64,000 bases of DNA from JAUNSR01 sp036655355 (lineage in GTDB: Bacteria; Bacteroidota; Bacteroidia; Bacteroidales; JAUNSR01): positions 1 to 64,000 of the forward strand of contig JAVVQG010000006.1 of NCBI GenBank assembly GCA_036655355.1, in the 5' to 3' direction. Below, piece after piece: positions 8,501-16,830 of this stretch. The stretch's first letter is position 1. Every line of letters starts with the position of its first letter. The notes under the pieces were generated by a model. The model saw nothing but the letters and a program-made list of their open reading frames with translations. It searched no databases and had not been told where the DNA came from. The translations under genes were made by a program, and so were the position numbers.

Positions 8501-9555
8501 TCGAGGGTGGTGCGGGCGATGTCGATATCGAACAAAGCGATCCGGAGTAAAAGAGACAACACGCGTCCGTATTCACCGCTCTCTTTCAGCTCTTTTTTCT
8601 TATAGAGCGCAGTCAGTCGGGTTTTGTTCTTCGGCGTATCCACCCGCATCAGTGCGACGATGAAGGCGAAATCGTACAGAATGAATCCTACGAAATTGCT
8701 TCCCCGTTTCTCCTTGATCGCCCGCTCGAAAAGATTCGCCGCTTCCTCGAAAGAGCCGTGATGGTAGGCATACAATCCCAGTGCCGCCATTCCGGAACGC
8801 ACCTGAGCCGACGCCAATTGCGGAATTGCCTCGTAGCGCCCTTTCAGGATGAACTCCGGGATCAGCAACAGGTTTGCATAGTAGGAGCGTTCATAAAGGT
8901 CCAACGCCTCATTCTCGCTGGTGAAGCTTTTTAATTTCTCCGAAGTGTCCGGTTCAAAGTGAAGCGTCAGGCGGTCAAACCGCTCCGCGAAAAGTTCCCC
9001 AAGCATCTGTTCCGGTAGAAAACAGCTCATTTTTATCAGCTCCGGAAAGTCCGGCCAAGCCGAAGCCAGTGGTGCGAGGTAATCGGACTGATTATAAAGT
9101 GTGTTAAATGATCTGAATTTGGGCGTTAAGCCGTAAATCAGATAATCAAAAATTGCGGATCTGGTTTCCTCAATCCACAGAAGCACTACCTGGTGCCCCC
9201 ACACGTCGATGTTCTGATCCTGAAACTCCAGGTATTCTTGCCAGTCGGAGGGTGTTTCATTCACCAATTCGAGGAGCAGAAGGGCATGCAGGTGGGGATG
9301 CAGCCTGAGGTTGTTTTTGGTGAGTCTAACCCCTTTGAATTCAGGGGAAAGTATCCCTGAATCCAACCACTCCTGTAAGATCTTCGGGAAATCCCGTTCC
9401 GTAATGTTCTGGGAATACGCCATTGAAGTAAGTGTTTCATACTTAACGGGTTTTATCTGGAAAGCCGCACATCTTAATAGTTTGCGCAGTTGCATTGGCA
9501 ACCGGGGCAATAAATCGCGAAAACGGGTCGATTCCGAAGGGTCTGAATGGGACAT
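5560..9555 (-). CDS. SNF2-family ATPase (large, RapA/HepA-like)
   Basis: A 1331-residue protein. The C-terminal 470 residues are a full SNF2 motor. Walker A is [14 protein letters not shown], Walker B is DEAH, followed by [19 protein letters not shown], and the helicase C lobe carries [20 protein letters not shown] with the arginine finger. The first 850 residues contain no motif I can name with certainty. About residues 220-320 look like TPR-type helices, and the middle is mixed alpha/beta. SNF2 ATPases move on double-stranded DNA. Bacterial members recycle RNA polymerase or act in repair or defence. It is head of a putative operon with ArsC/Spx and GNAT, and is divergent from the GH92 operon. 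It looks intact. Confidence 0.93.
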   Translation of the reverse strand: [1331 protein letters not shown]

Positions 9556-9843
9556 GGTGCAAGGGGGATCTTTTGTTATTTGATGATACTAAAATAGTCT
9601 ATTTCTGATAAAATAACCGCTTGTTGTTTTATAGGAATCGATTATATATTAATTCTAATAAATATAACACTGTTTTTTTCTTTTCGGGTAGTGAAGCGAT
9701 AAAATAGATGTGTATTTTGAAATAAATTTAAAATACATATCTTAGTTTCGATAATTATAGAAGTAATAGGGTGTAAATAATAAAATTTATCAAACGAATG
9801 ACCCTTTTATTCCGATGCTAGTGCTATAAATACGAAGAATACT

Positions 9844-12123
9844 ATGATGAAATTAAATGCATGGGGAGTTGCATTATTGCTTGGACTTACCGTTTCGTGC
9901 ACTTCTGAAAAACAGGTGCCGGCAGCCGATCCGGCCGCTTTTGTCAATCCGTTTATCGGAACGGGCGGTCACGGTCACACTTTTCCGGGAGCAGTGGTTC
10001 CTCACGGAATGATCCAGCCGAGTCCCGATACCCGTATTTACGGTTGGGACGCGTGTTCGGGGTATCACTACTCAGACCGTACGATCAACGGTTTCTCGCA
10101 CACGCACGTAAGCGGGACGGGATGTTGCGATTACGGAGACGTATTGTTGATGCCTACCGTTGGCGAACAGAAATACCACCCCATGGGATTGGAGAGTCAG
10201 CAGACGGCGTATGCTTCTGCGTTCTCTCATGAGAATGAACACGCCGAACCGGGTTATTACTCCGTCTTTTTGGATACGTACGGGGTAAAAGCGGAACTGA
10301 CCGCCTCGACGCGTGCCGCCATGCATCGCTACACCTTCCCGGCCCATGCCGAATCGGGATTCATCTTGGATCTTGATTACAGTCTCGAGAGACAGACCAA
10401 TCAGGAAATGGAACTGGAGGTGATCAGCGATACCGAAATCGTCGGTCGCAAAAAGACGGTTTACTGGGCGTTCGATCAGGTGATCAACTTCTATGCGAAG
10501 TTCTCAAAACCGTTCACATATAAATTGGTGACGGATTCGGTGGCTCCCCAGCCGGGGGCGGCCAAGTTGCCGGTGGCCAAAGTGCTGATCAATTTTGAAA
10601 CCACTCGCGATGAAGAGGTGTTGGTGAAGGTGGGTGTTTCTGCAGTCGATATCGACGGCGCTCGCAGAAATGTGGAAAGTGAGATACCTCATTGGGATTT
10701 TGAAAGGGTACGTGCCGGAGCGCGTGCGTCGTGGAACGACTACCTTTCCAAGATCAACATCAAGACGGGGGATGAGGAGCAACGTACCGTATTTTATACC
10801 GCACTTTATCACACCGCAATCGCTCCTGCCGTATTTTCGGACGTGGACGGCCGTTATCGCGGAATGGATCAGAAGAATCATGCGGGAGATCCCGAAAAAC
10901 CGATCTATACCGTATTCTCCCTTTGGGATACGTTCCGCGCATATCATCCGTTGATGACAATCATCGATCCGGCAAAAAACAACGAGTTCATAAATTCACT
11001 GCTCGCAAAACACGACGAAGGTGGGATTCTCCCGATGTGGGATCTCGGTTCGAACTATACGGGCACGATGATCGGGTATCATGCGGTATCGGTGATTGTG
11101 GACGCATACATGAAAGGGTATCGCGATTTTGATGTTCAAAAAGCGTATGAAGCGTGTCTCCGTACAGCCGAATACGATACGACGGGCATCATTTGTCCCG
11201 ACTTGGTATTGCCTCACCTGATGCCTCAGGCGAAGTATTATAAGAATAAGATCGGCTACGTACCGTGCAACAAAGATAATGAATCGGTAGCCAAGGCACT
11301 AGAATATGCGTACAACGACTGGTGTATCGCCGAGTTCGCCAAAGCGTTGGGCGATCAAGAGAATGCTGCGAAATATACCCGCTTTGCCGGAGCGTATGAG
11401 ACCTATTTCGACAAATCGACCCGCTTCATGCGCGGTCTGGATTCCGACGGAAACTGGCGTACGCCGTTCAGTCCCCTTGCCTCTACCCACCGCAATGACG
11501 ATTATTGTGAAGGTACGGCTTGGCAGTGGACGTGGTTCGTACCGCATCAGGTAGACGGTTTGGTGCGCCTGATGGGGGGTGAGGAAGCTTTCATCGGCAA
11601 ACTCGATTCGCTGTTTACCGCTCCCACGGTGTTGGAAGGCAACACTGTTTCGGCTGACATTTCGGGTCTGATCGGACAATATGCGCACGGGAATGAACCG
11701 AGCCATCACATCACCCACCTTTACAATTATGTGAAGCAACCGTGGAAAACGCAAGCTTTGGTGGATAGTATCTTCCACTCGCAATACCGAAACGCAACAG
11801 ACGGTATCTCGGGAAATGAAGATTGCGGACAGATGTCTTCCTGGTACATTCTCAACTCGATGGGCTTCTACCAGGTGTGTCCCGGCAAACCGCTCTATTC
11901 GATCGGTCGTCCTCTTTTCGATGAGGTAACGATCAAGTTGCCCGATGAAAAGCACTTCGTCATCCGTACGGAAAACAACAGTCGCACCAACCGTTATATT
12001 AAATCGGTGGTGTTGAACGGAGCGCCTCTTGCTACGCCGTTCTTCTCGCACGAGACGCTAGCGGCAGGCGGAGAGATGGTGATTACGATGAGTGACGTTC
12101 CAACCGAATGGGGAACGCTTTGA
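9844..12123 (+). CDS. GH92 alpha-mannosidase lipoprotein
   Basis: A 759-residue exo-alpha-mannosidase of family GH92, calcium dependent and usually acting on alpha-1,2-mannosides of N-glycans or yeast mannan. The lipobox LTVSC puts the lipid-bearing Cys at 19, so it is membrane anchored. GH92 signatures include FVNPFIGTGGHGHTFPGA, FSLWDTFRAYHPLMTII, GILPMWDLGSNYTGTMIGYH and SGNEDCGQMSSWYILNSMGF. The catalytic acid motif GNEPSHH is present with Glu at residue 618. The second GH92 gene follows 34 bases later. The 288 bases upstream are AT-rich and shared with the divergent SNF2 gene, and probably hold the promoter. Confidence 0.95.
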   Translation: MMKLNAWGVALLLGLTVSCTSEKQVPAADPAAFVNPFIGTGGHGHTFPGAVVPHGMIQPSPDTRIYGWDACSGYHYSDRTINGFSHTHVSGTGCCDYGDVLLMPTVGEQKYHPMGLESQQTAYASAFSHENEHAEPGYYSVFLDTYGVKAELTASTRAAMHRYTFPAHAESGFILDLDYSLERQTNQEMELEVISDTEIVGRKKTVYWAFDQVINFYAKFSKPFTYKLVTDSVAPQPGAAKLPVAKVLINFETTRDEEVLVKVGVSAVDIDGARRNVESEIPHWDFERVRAGARASWNDYLSKINIKTGDEEQRTVFYTALYHTAIAPAVFSDVDGRYRGMDQKNHAGDPEKPIYTVFSLWDTFRAYHPLMTIIDPAKNNEFINSLLAKHDEGGILPMWDLGSNYTGTMIGYHAVSVIVDAYMKGYRDFDVQKAYEACLRTAEYDTTGIICPDLVLPHLMPQAKYYKNKIGYVPCNKDNESVAKALEYAYNDWCIAEFAKALGDQENAAKYTRFAGAYETYFDKSTRFMRGLDSDGNWRTPFSPLASTHRNDDYCEGTAWQWTWFVPHQVDGLVRLMGGEEAFIGKLDSLFTAPTVLEGNTVSADISGLIGQYAHGNEPSHHITHLYNYVKQPWKTQALVDSIFHSQYRNATDGISGNEDCGQMSSWYILNSMGFYQVCPGKPLYSIGRPLFDEVTIKLPDEKHFVIRTENNSRTNRYIKSVVLNGAPLATPFFSHETLAAGGEMVITMSDVPTEWGTL

Positions 12124-12157
12124 TAAGAATGAACACTTTATGCTTATACTTTAATAT

Positions 12158-14422
12158 ATGAAAAAATTATTTCTGACCTTATTATTAACAACACCGCTGG
12201 TGCTGGAGGCCCAAACACCGGTGGAGTATGTGAATCCGCTGATGGGAACCGAATCGGTTTTTGAGTTTTCACACGGCAATACCTATCCTGCCGTGGCTGT
12301 GCCTTGGGGGATGAATTTCTGGAGCCCGCAGACCGGAGAGAACGGAAGCGGCTGGATGTATTCTTACAACGACAAGGAGATCCGTGGCTTCCGTCAGACG
12401 CATCAGCCGAGTCCCTGGATCAACGATTACGGAACCTTCTCCGTGATGCCCGTTTCGGGAGCCTTGAAAGTGAACCACAAAGAGCGCGGAGCCGCTTTCT
12501 CGCACAAAAACGAAACTTCCGCACCTTACCTGTATGAGGTTGCATTCGATAATGGAACCACTACCCGTATGACAGCCGCATCACGCGGTGCGATGTTCGA
12601 GATCGCTTATCCGCAAGGCGAATCGCAATTTCTGGTAATCGATGCTTATCGCGGAGGAAGCGCCATTCAGGTGGATGTGGAGAACCGGAGAATCACCGGC
12701 TATGCTAAAAATAACCACGGAGGCGTACCGGGAAATTTCGCCAATTATTTTGTGATTGAATTCGACCGTCCGATCATCGGTTACGGCACTTCGACGAATG
12801 GAATCGTTACGAAAGGGAAAAAATCCGCCGAACACGATCACGTTTGCGCTTATGTGCAGTTCGACTTGAAAAAGGATGAAAAGGTAACCTTGCGCACCGC
12901 ATCCTCTTTCATCAGTCCCGCTCAAGCCTTGGTAAACCTAAAGATGGAGATCGGCGACAAATCGTTTGAAACCGTCAAACAACAGGCATTCGATAACTGG
13001 AATACGCAGATGGGTAAGATCCTGGCAGAAGGGGGTACGCAGGAGCAACTTGCTACGTTCTACTCTTGTTTGTACAGAACGCTTCTTTTCCCACGCGAAT
13101 TCTATGAATACACCGAAGCGGGCGAGCCGATCTACTACAGTCCGTACGACGGCAACGTGCACAGCGGTTATATGTATACCGACAACGGGTTCTGGGATAC
13201 CTTCAGAGCGGTACACCCGTTGTTCACCCTGGTTTATCCCGAAGTGAGCGAGCGCATCATGCAGAGTTTGGTGAACGCCTATAACGAAAGCGGCTTCCTG
13301 CCGGAATGGTGCAGTCCCGGTCATCGCGGGTGTATGATCGGAAACAACTCGATCGCTCTTCTTACGGATGCATGGATGAAAGGGATTCGCAATTTCGACG
13401 CTGCCAAAGCGTTGGAGGCGATGGTGAATCAGACAACGGCGCAGGGTCCGGAAAGCTCGGTGGGCAGAAACGGCTTCGAACCGTACCACCGTCTGGGGTA
13501 CGTTCCTTATCCCGATTACCACGAGGCTACGGCCAAAACATTGGAGTATGCGTATGCCGACTGGTGTCTGGCCCGTTTTGCCGAAGAGCAGGGTGACGTG
13601 AAACTGAAGGATTCCTATTATGCGAAATCGCAGAATTACAAGAACATGTTCGACCCGAATTGGGGTTTCATGCGTGCTAAAAACAAAGAAGGTCAGTGGA
13701 TTGAACCGTTCGATCCGGTAGAGTGGGGAGGTGCCTTCACCGAAGGCTGCTCTTGGCACTACACCTGGAGTGTATTCCATGACGTTGCCGGTTTGTCAAA
13801 ACTGATGGGAGGTGCCGACAAGATGGCTGCACGCCTGGACTCGATGTTCTCATCGCCCAACAACTACAACGTGGGTACCTACGGTTTCGTAATCCATGAG
13901 ATCGCGGAGATGGTGGCATTGGATATGGGACAATATGCGCATGGCAATCAGCCGGTTCAACACGCGATTTACCTGTATAACTACGTGCAGCAACCTTGGA
14001 AAGCGCAGTACCACGTTCGTAACGTATTGAATAAATTGTACAATTCAGGTACGAAAGGATATTGCGGCGATGAAGACAACGGGCAGACATCGGCTTGGTA
14101 TGTGTTCTCTTCGATGGGATTCTATCCGGTTTGTCCCGGTGTTCCGGAATACGTGATGGGTACGCCGTTGTTCCAGAAAGTAACGCTTTCTTTACCGGGC
14201 GATAAGAAATTCGTAATCGACGCGGCGAACAATTCGGCTGAGAACTACTACATCAAATCAGCAAAATTGAATAAAGGCAATTTCGACCGAAACTACCTGA
14301 CGCACGACGAGATCGTAAAAGGAGGCGTTTTGCAGTTGAAGATGGATCACAAGCCGAATCTGAAAAGGGGAGTGGATCCGACAAAGGTCCCTTACTCTTT
14401 CTCAAATCAGGCTACTAAATAA
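12158..14422 (+). CDS. GH92-family enzyme with Gln at the acid position
   Basis: A 754-residue secreted GH92 protein with a signal peptide (residues 1-18, ending LEAQT). Family blocks are clear: EYVNPLMGTESVFEFSHGNT, DNGFWDTFRAVHPLFTL, GFLPEWCSPGHRGCMIGNNS and GDEDNGQTSAWYVFSSMGF. The acid motif reads GNQPVQH, with Gln at residue 598 where the upstream paralogue has Glu. From memory, GH92 enzymes that remove mannose-1-phosphate caps from mannose-6-phosphate glycans carry Gln here, because phosphate needs no general acid. That specificity is therefore a reasonable guess. It is the second gene of the GH92 operon and ends at a terminator. Confidence 0.92.
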   Translation: MKKLFLTLLLTTPLVLEAQTPVEYVNPLMGTESVFEFSHGNTYPAVAVPWGMNFWSPQTGENGSGWMYSYNDKEIRGFRQTHQPSPWINDYGTFSVMPVSGALKVNHKERGAAFSHKNETSAPYLYEVAFDNGTTTRMTAASRGAMFEIAYPQGESQFLVIDAYRGGSAIQVDVENRRITGYAKNNHGGVPGNFANYFVIEFDRPIIGYGTSTNGIVTKGKKSAEHDHVCAYVQFDLKKDEKVTLRTASSFISPAQALVNLKMEIGDKSFETVKQQAFDNWNTQMGKILAEGGTQEQLATFYSCLYRTLLFPREFYEYTEAGEPIYYSPYDGNVHSGYMYTDNGFWDTFRAVHPLFTLVYPEVSERIMQSLVNAYNESGFLPEWCSPGHRGCMIGNNSIALLTDAWMKGIRNFDAAKALEAMVNQTTAQGPESSVGRNGFEPYHRLGYVPYPDYHEATAKTLEYAYADWCLARFAEEQGDVKLKDSYYAKSQNYKNMFDPNWGFMRAKNKEGQWIEPFDPVEWGGAFTEGCSWHYTWSVFHDVAGLSKLMGGADKMAARLDSMFSSPNNYNVGTYGFVIHEIAEMVALDMGQYAHGNQPVQHAIYLYNYVQQPWKAQYHVRNVLNKLYNSGTKGYCGDEDNGQTSAWYVFSSMGFYPVCPGVPEYVMGTPLFQKVTLSLPGDKKFVIDAANNSAENYYIKSAKLNKGNFDRNYLTHDEIVKGGVLQLKMDHKPNLKRGVDPTKVPYSFSNQATK

Positions 14423-14430
14423 ACAAAACA

Positions 14431-14463
14431 AAAAACCACCGCTGTATGAGCGGTGGTTTTTTT
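14431..14463. terminator. Bidirectional terminator after GH92 operon
   Basis: Inverted repeat AAAAACCACCGCT / AGCGGTGGTTTTT with a 5-base loop and A/T flanks. It lies between the convergent GH92 and phosphoesterase genes. Confidence 0.9.
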
Positions 14464-14467
14464 GTTT

Positions 14468-15325
14468 TTACTGAAAGCGTAACGTGGAGATTTGGGGATT
14501 GTGGTCGGAGAGAAGACCCTCCGGATTTACATTCGCTCCGGGAATTTCAGAGCGGAGTACTTCCACTTGCGGCGATACGAAGATAAAGTCAATGATCTGA
14601 CGCTCCTTCTCCGGCAAGCGGTCGAAATTGTGGAAAGTATAATTCACACCCGCCTTCTCTTTTGCGATTTTGTGGGCATCTTTCAGCACGTAGCTGTTCG
14701 AGGTGATGGTTTTATATGCGTCCCACTCCTCCGAAACGTTGAAATCGCCCGTCAGCACCACCGGATTCTCTCCGGCCACCTCTTTCATTTTCTCAATGAT
14801 CAAAAGGGCGCTCCGGGTACGGGCTTCCACGCCGACGTGGTCAAAATGGGTATTTACGGCCATGAAAATCTTATTCGCCTGCAGGTCTTTCATCTTCGTC
14901 CACGTTGCGATTCGCGTACATGCGCCGTCCCAGCCGATGAACCCCACGCTGTCCGGGTACTGCGATAACCAAAAAGTACCGCTGTCTAATAATTTGAAAC
15001 GCGCTTTGCGATAGAAGATAGGTGCATATTCGCCCCCCTCTTTTCCATCTTCGCGACCCACGCCAACCGCTGCAAATTCAGGCAGCGAAGCTTTCAACGC
15101 TTCGAACTGTCCGTGAAGCACCTCTTGCATTCCCACGATGTCAATCTTATTATCGAGAATGTATTGAGCCACGCGTTCCTTTCTTGCCTCCCAGTGATGG
15201 GGAGCGTCGGCCGGATTGTCATAACGGATATTGAAGGTCGCCCAGTTGATTTCGTCTGCGGGAGTCTGGGCACAGTTGGTCAGGGAGAGGGATACCAAAA
15301 CGCATCCCATCAGTTTTTTCATCAT
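14468..15325 (-). CDS. Endonuclease/exonuclease/phosphatase-family lipoprotein
   Basis: A 285-residue lipoprotein (lipobox LSLTNC, Cys 18). The fold is the metal-dependent EEP type related to DNase I and sphingomyelinase. Core residues are visible: NIRYDN near the start, GMQEVLHGQ (metal-binding Glu), NTHFDHVG, LTGDFNVSEEW (catalytic Asp and Asn), and SDHNP (final His). Many Bacteroidales members are envelope phosphodiesterases or phosphatases of unknown substrate. It is convergent with the GH92 operon, and a link to mannose-phosphate glycan removal is possible but unproven. Confidence 0.9.
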   Translation of the reverse strand: MMKKLMGCVLVSLSLTNCAQTPADEINWATFNIRYDNPADAPHHWEARKERVAQYILDNKIDIVGMQEVLHGQFEALKASLPEFAAVGVGREDGKEGGEYAPIFYRKARFKLLDSGTFWLSQYPDSVGFIGWDGACTRIATWTKMKDLQANKIFMAVNTHFDHVGVEARTRSALLIIEKMKEVAGENPVVLTGDFNVSEEWDAYKTITSNSYVLKDAHKIAKEKAGVNYTFHNFDRLPEKERQIIDFIFVSPQVEVLRSEIPGANVNPEGLLSDHNPQISTLRFQ

Positions 15326-15536
15326 CTTTAGTAGGTTTATTTATAAAGCGGCAGCGGCGCTTCTCTGCCGTTCTGCCGACTCCGTAAAGATAAATCCATT
15401 TTACCTTCACCGTTGTTTACATTACTATTAAAAAAATGTGATTTATTTCCGAAGCATCCATTTCCTGATGCTTCAATGAACCAAGATTGCCCGTCATGTG
15501 TTTTTAGGAGAGTATTTAAATTAACCAAGCGTAATT

Positions 15537-16220
15537 ATGAAAAATCTTTGTATTGCATTCGCAGCATTATTGTGTTCAGGATTGGCCGTGTCAAATCCCG
15601 TTTCAGCACTTTCGGCAAATAGATCGGTTGCTCCGCAGCAACAGACATCCCCTGCGGTTCCGGATACCACGATCGGTGTTATTCTGGTTGCTCCCGTTAC
15701 AATGGAAATCACTGATTCTATCAGTGCGAAAATGAAACAGCAACAGCAGGAGTTGGTAAACGGCTGGGAGATTTTTGAAGCCGCCGCAGATCAAAACGAT
15801 ACGATCGTTTCGGTTGAGATCGTACCGGATCAGAACAGTCTCGACGCCATTAAGCTCGGATTGGATGATTCCGTATTGTTTATGGAAGGTTCCGCTAAAT
15901 TAAGTCCCAAAGCAGAAGCCATTCTTTCAAGAGTAGCCGAAAACCTGAATAACTTCCCCGAAACGGATGTTACGATTGTGGGATATACCAGCACTACGGG
16001 AACACAGCAAGTGAATATGGATCTTTCCATGTCTCGCGCACAGAATGTAATGGATTATCTCGTTGCAAAAGGTGTTGACGCAACCCGAATGAAAGCGATC
16101 GGTAAAAACTGGCAGGATCCGGTTGCTACCAATGCCACCGCTGCAGGTCGTGCGATGAACAGACGTGTGGAAATCTGGGTTACCGCAAATCAGCAGATGA
16201 TCGATAACATGCAACAATAA
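15537..16220 (+). CDS. OmpA-like domain protein
   Basis: A 227-residue secreted protein. Residues 1-25 form a signal peptide. Residues about 115-222 form an OmpA-like peptidoglycan-binding domain with MEGSAKLSPKAEAIL, then MDLSMSRAQNVMDYL and the C-terminal NRRVEIWV. The Arg of NRRVEI, which contacts diaminopimelate, is kept. The usual TDxxG before it reads TSTTG, so the Asp partner is missing and binding may be altered. The N-terminal part (about 26-110) is predicted helical and periplasmic. There is no beta-barrel domain. Confidence 0.88.
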   Translation: MKNLCIAFAALLCSGLAVSNPVSALSANRSVAPQQQTSPAVPDTTIGVILVAPVTMEITDSISAKMKQQQQELVNGWEIFEAAADQNDTIVSVEIVPDQNSLDAIKLGLDDSVLFMEGSAKLSPKAEAILSRVAENLNNFPETDVTIVGYTSTTGTQQVNMDLSMSRAQNVMDYLVAKGVDATRMKAIGKNWQDPVATNATAAGRAMNRRVEIWVTANQQMIDNMQQ

Positions 16221-16233
16221 CACAGCAGGAAAC

Positions 16234-16270
16234 AAAAGAAGCCCCGGAGTGAATCCCCGGGGCTTCTTTT
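16234..16270. terminator. Bidirectional terminator
   Basis: A 14-bp inverted repeat (AAAAGAAGCCCCGG and its complement) with a T run, between convergent OmpA-like and GNAT genes. Confidence 0.9.
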
Positions 16271-16272
16271 GT

Positions 16273-16575
16273 TTATAGAGCACAAGTCCCTTTACCGCCG
16301 TAGTCTTCGCCCACCACTCCCTGATATTCGGGGTGACGCTCCAGCCATACGACTGCATAAGAACAGGTTGCCATCGGTTTTAATCCCGCCTCTTTTGCAT
16401 AATCATAAGCTGCCTTTACCAAAGCAGCGGCGATTCCTTTGCCTCCGATCTCCTTCGGAACCAGGGTGTGGCGAATATCCAACGCATTGTCTTTGATTAC
16501 ATAGTCGACATGAGCCGTATAGCCGTCAACAGTTACTTTGAAAGAGTTATTCTCTTTATCATGAATGATTTCCAT
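16273..16575 (-). CDS. Short GNAT protein (YidJ/GNAT-like, DUF1-domain type)
   Basis: A 100-residue minimal GNAT fold. It contains DYVIKDNALDIRHTLVPKEIGGKGIAAALVKAAYDYAKE split around the acetyl-CoA loop (VPKEIGGKGIAAAL), followed by CSYAVVWLERHPEY. This compact family has a Cys (in TCSYA) that may act in acetyl transfer. Members are widespread and their substrates are unknown. It is monocistronic. Confidence 0.88.
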   Translation of the reverse strand: MEIIHDKENNSFKVTVDGYTAHVDYVIKDNALDIRHTLVPKEIGGKGIAAALVKAAYDYAKEAGLKPMATCSYAVVWLERHPEYQGVVGEDYGGKGTCAL

Positions 16576-16785
16576 AGTTGTCTGTTTTAATAGGATTTCA
16601 GATTCTAAGATACGAAAAAAAAAGCTTTTTCGCTTGCGGAACCCCCCGTTCTACCGCTTCGTTTCCTATTTTTTGATTTATTCAACATTGATGTATTAAA
16701 TGCATAAAATCGTGAATATTCCCTTTAATTCACTCAATTATCTTAAACCTTAACGGTTAATTATCTACATCTCTAGGGGTTGTTG

Positions 16786-16793
16786 TATTTTTG
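16786..16793 (+). promoter_or_regulatory. -7 element of metalloprotease gene
   Basis: TATTTTTG fits TAnnTTTG, 38 bases before the ATG at 16831. The -33 region is weak. Confidence 0.45.
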
Positions 16794-16830
16794 ATGAAAA
16801 CACCACAATTCATCAATCATTCATAACATT

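Noticed and set aside
11299..12051. A 250-residue open frame antisense to the first GH92 gene
   Set aside because: It lies wholly within a well-supported GH92 gene and is very Arg-rich with no domain. It is a shadow.
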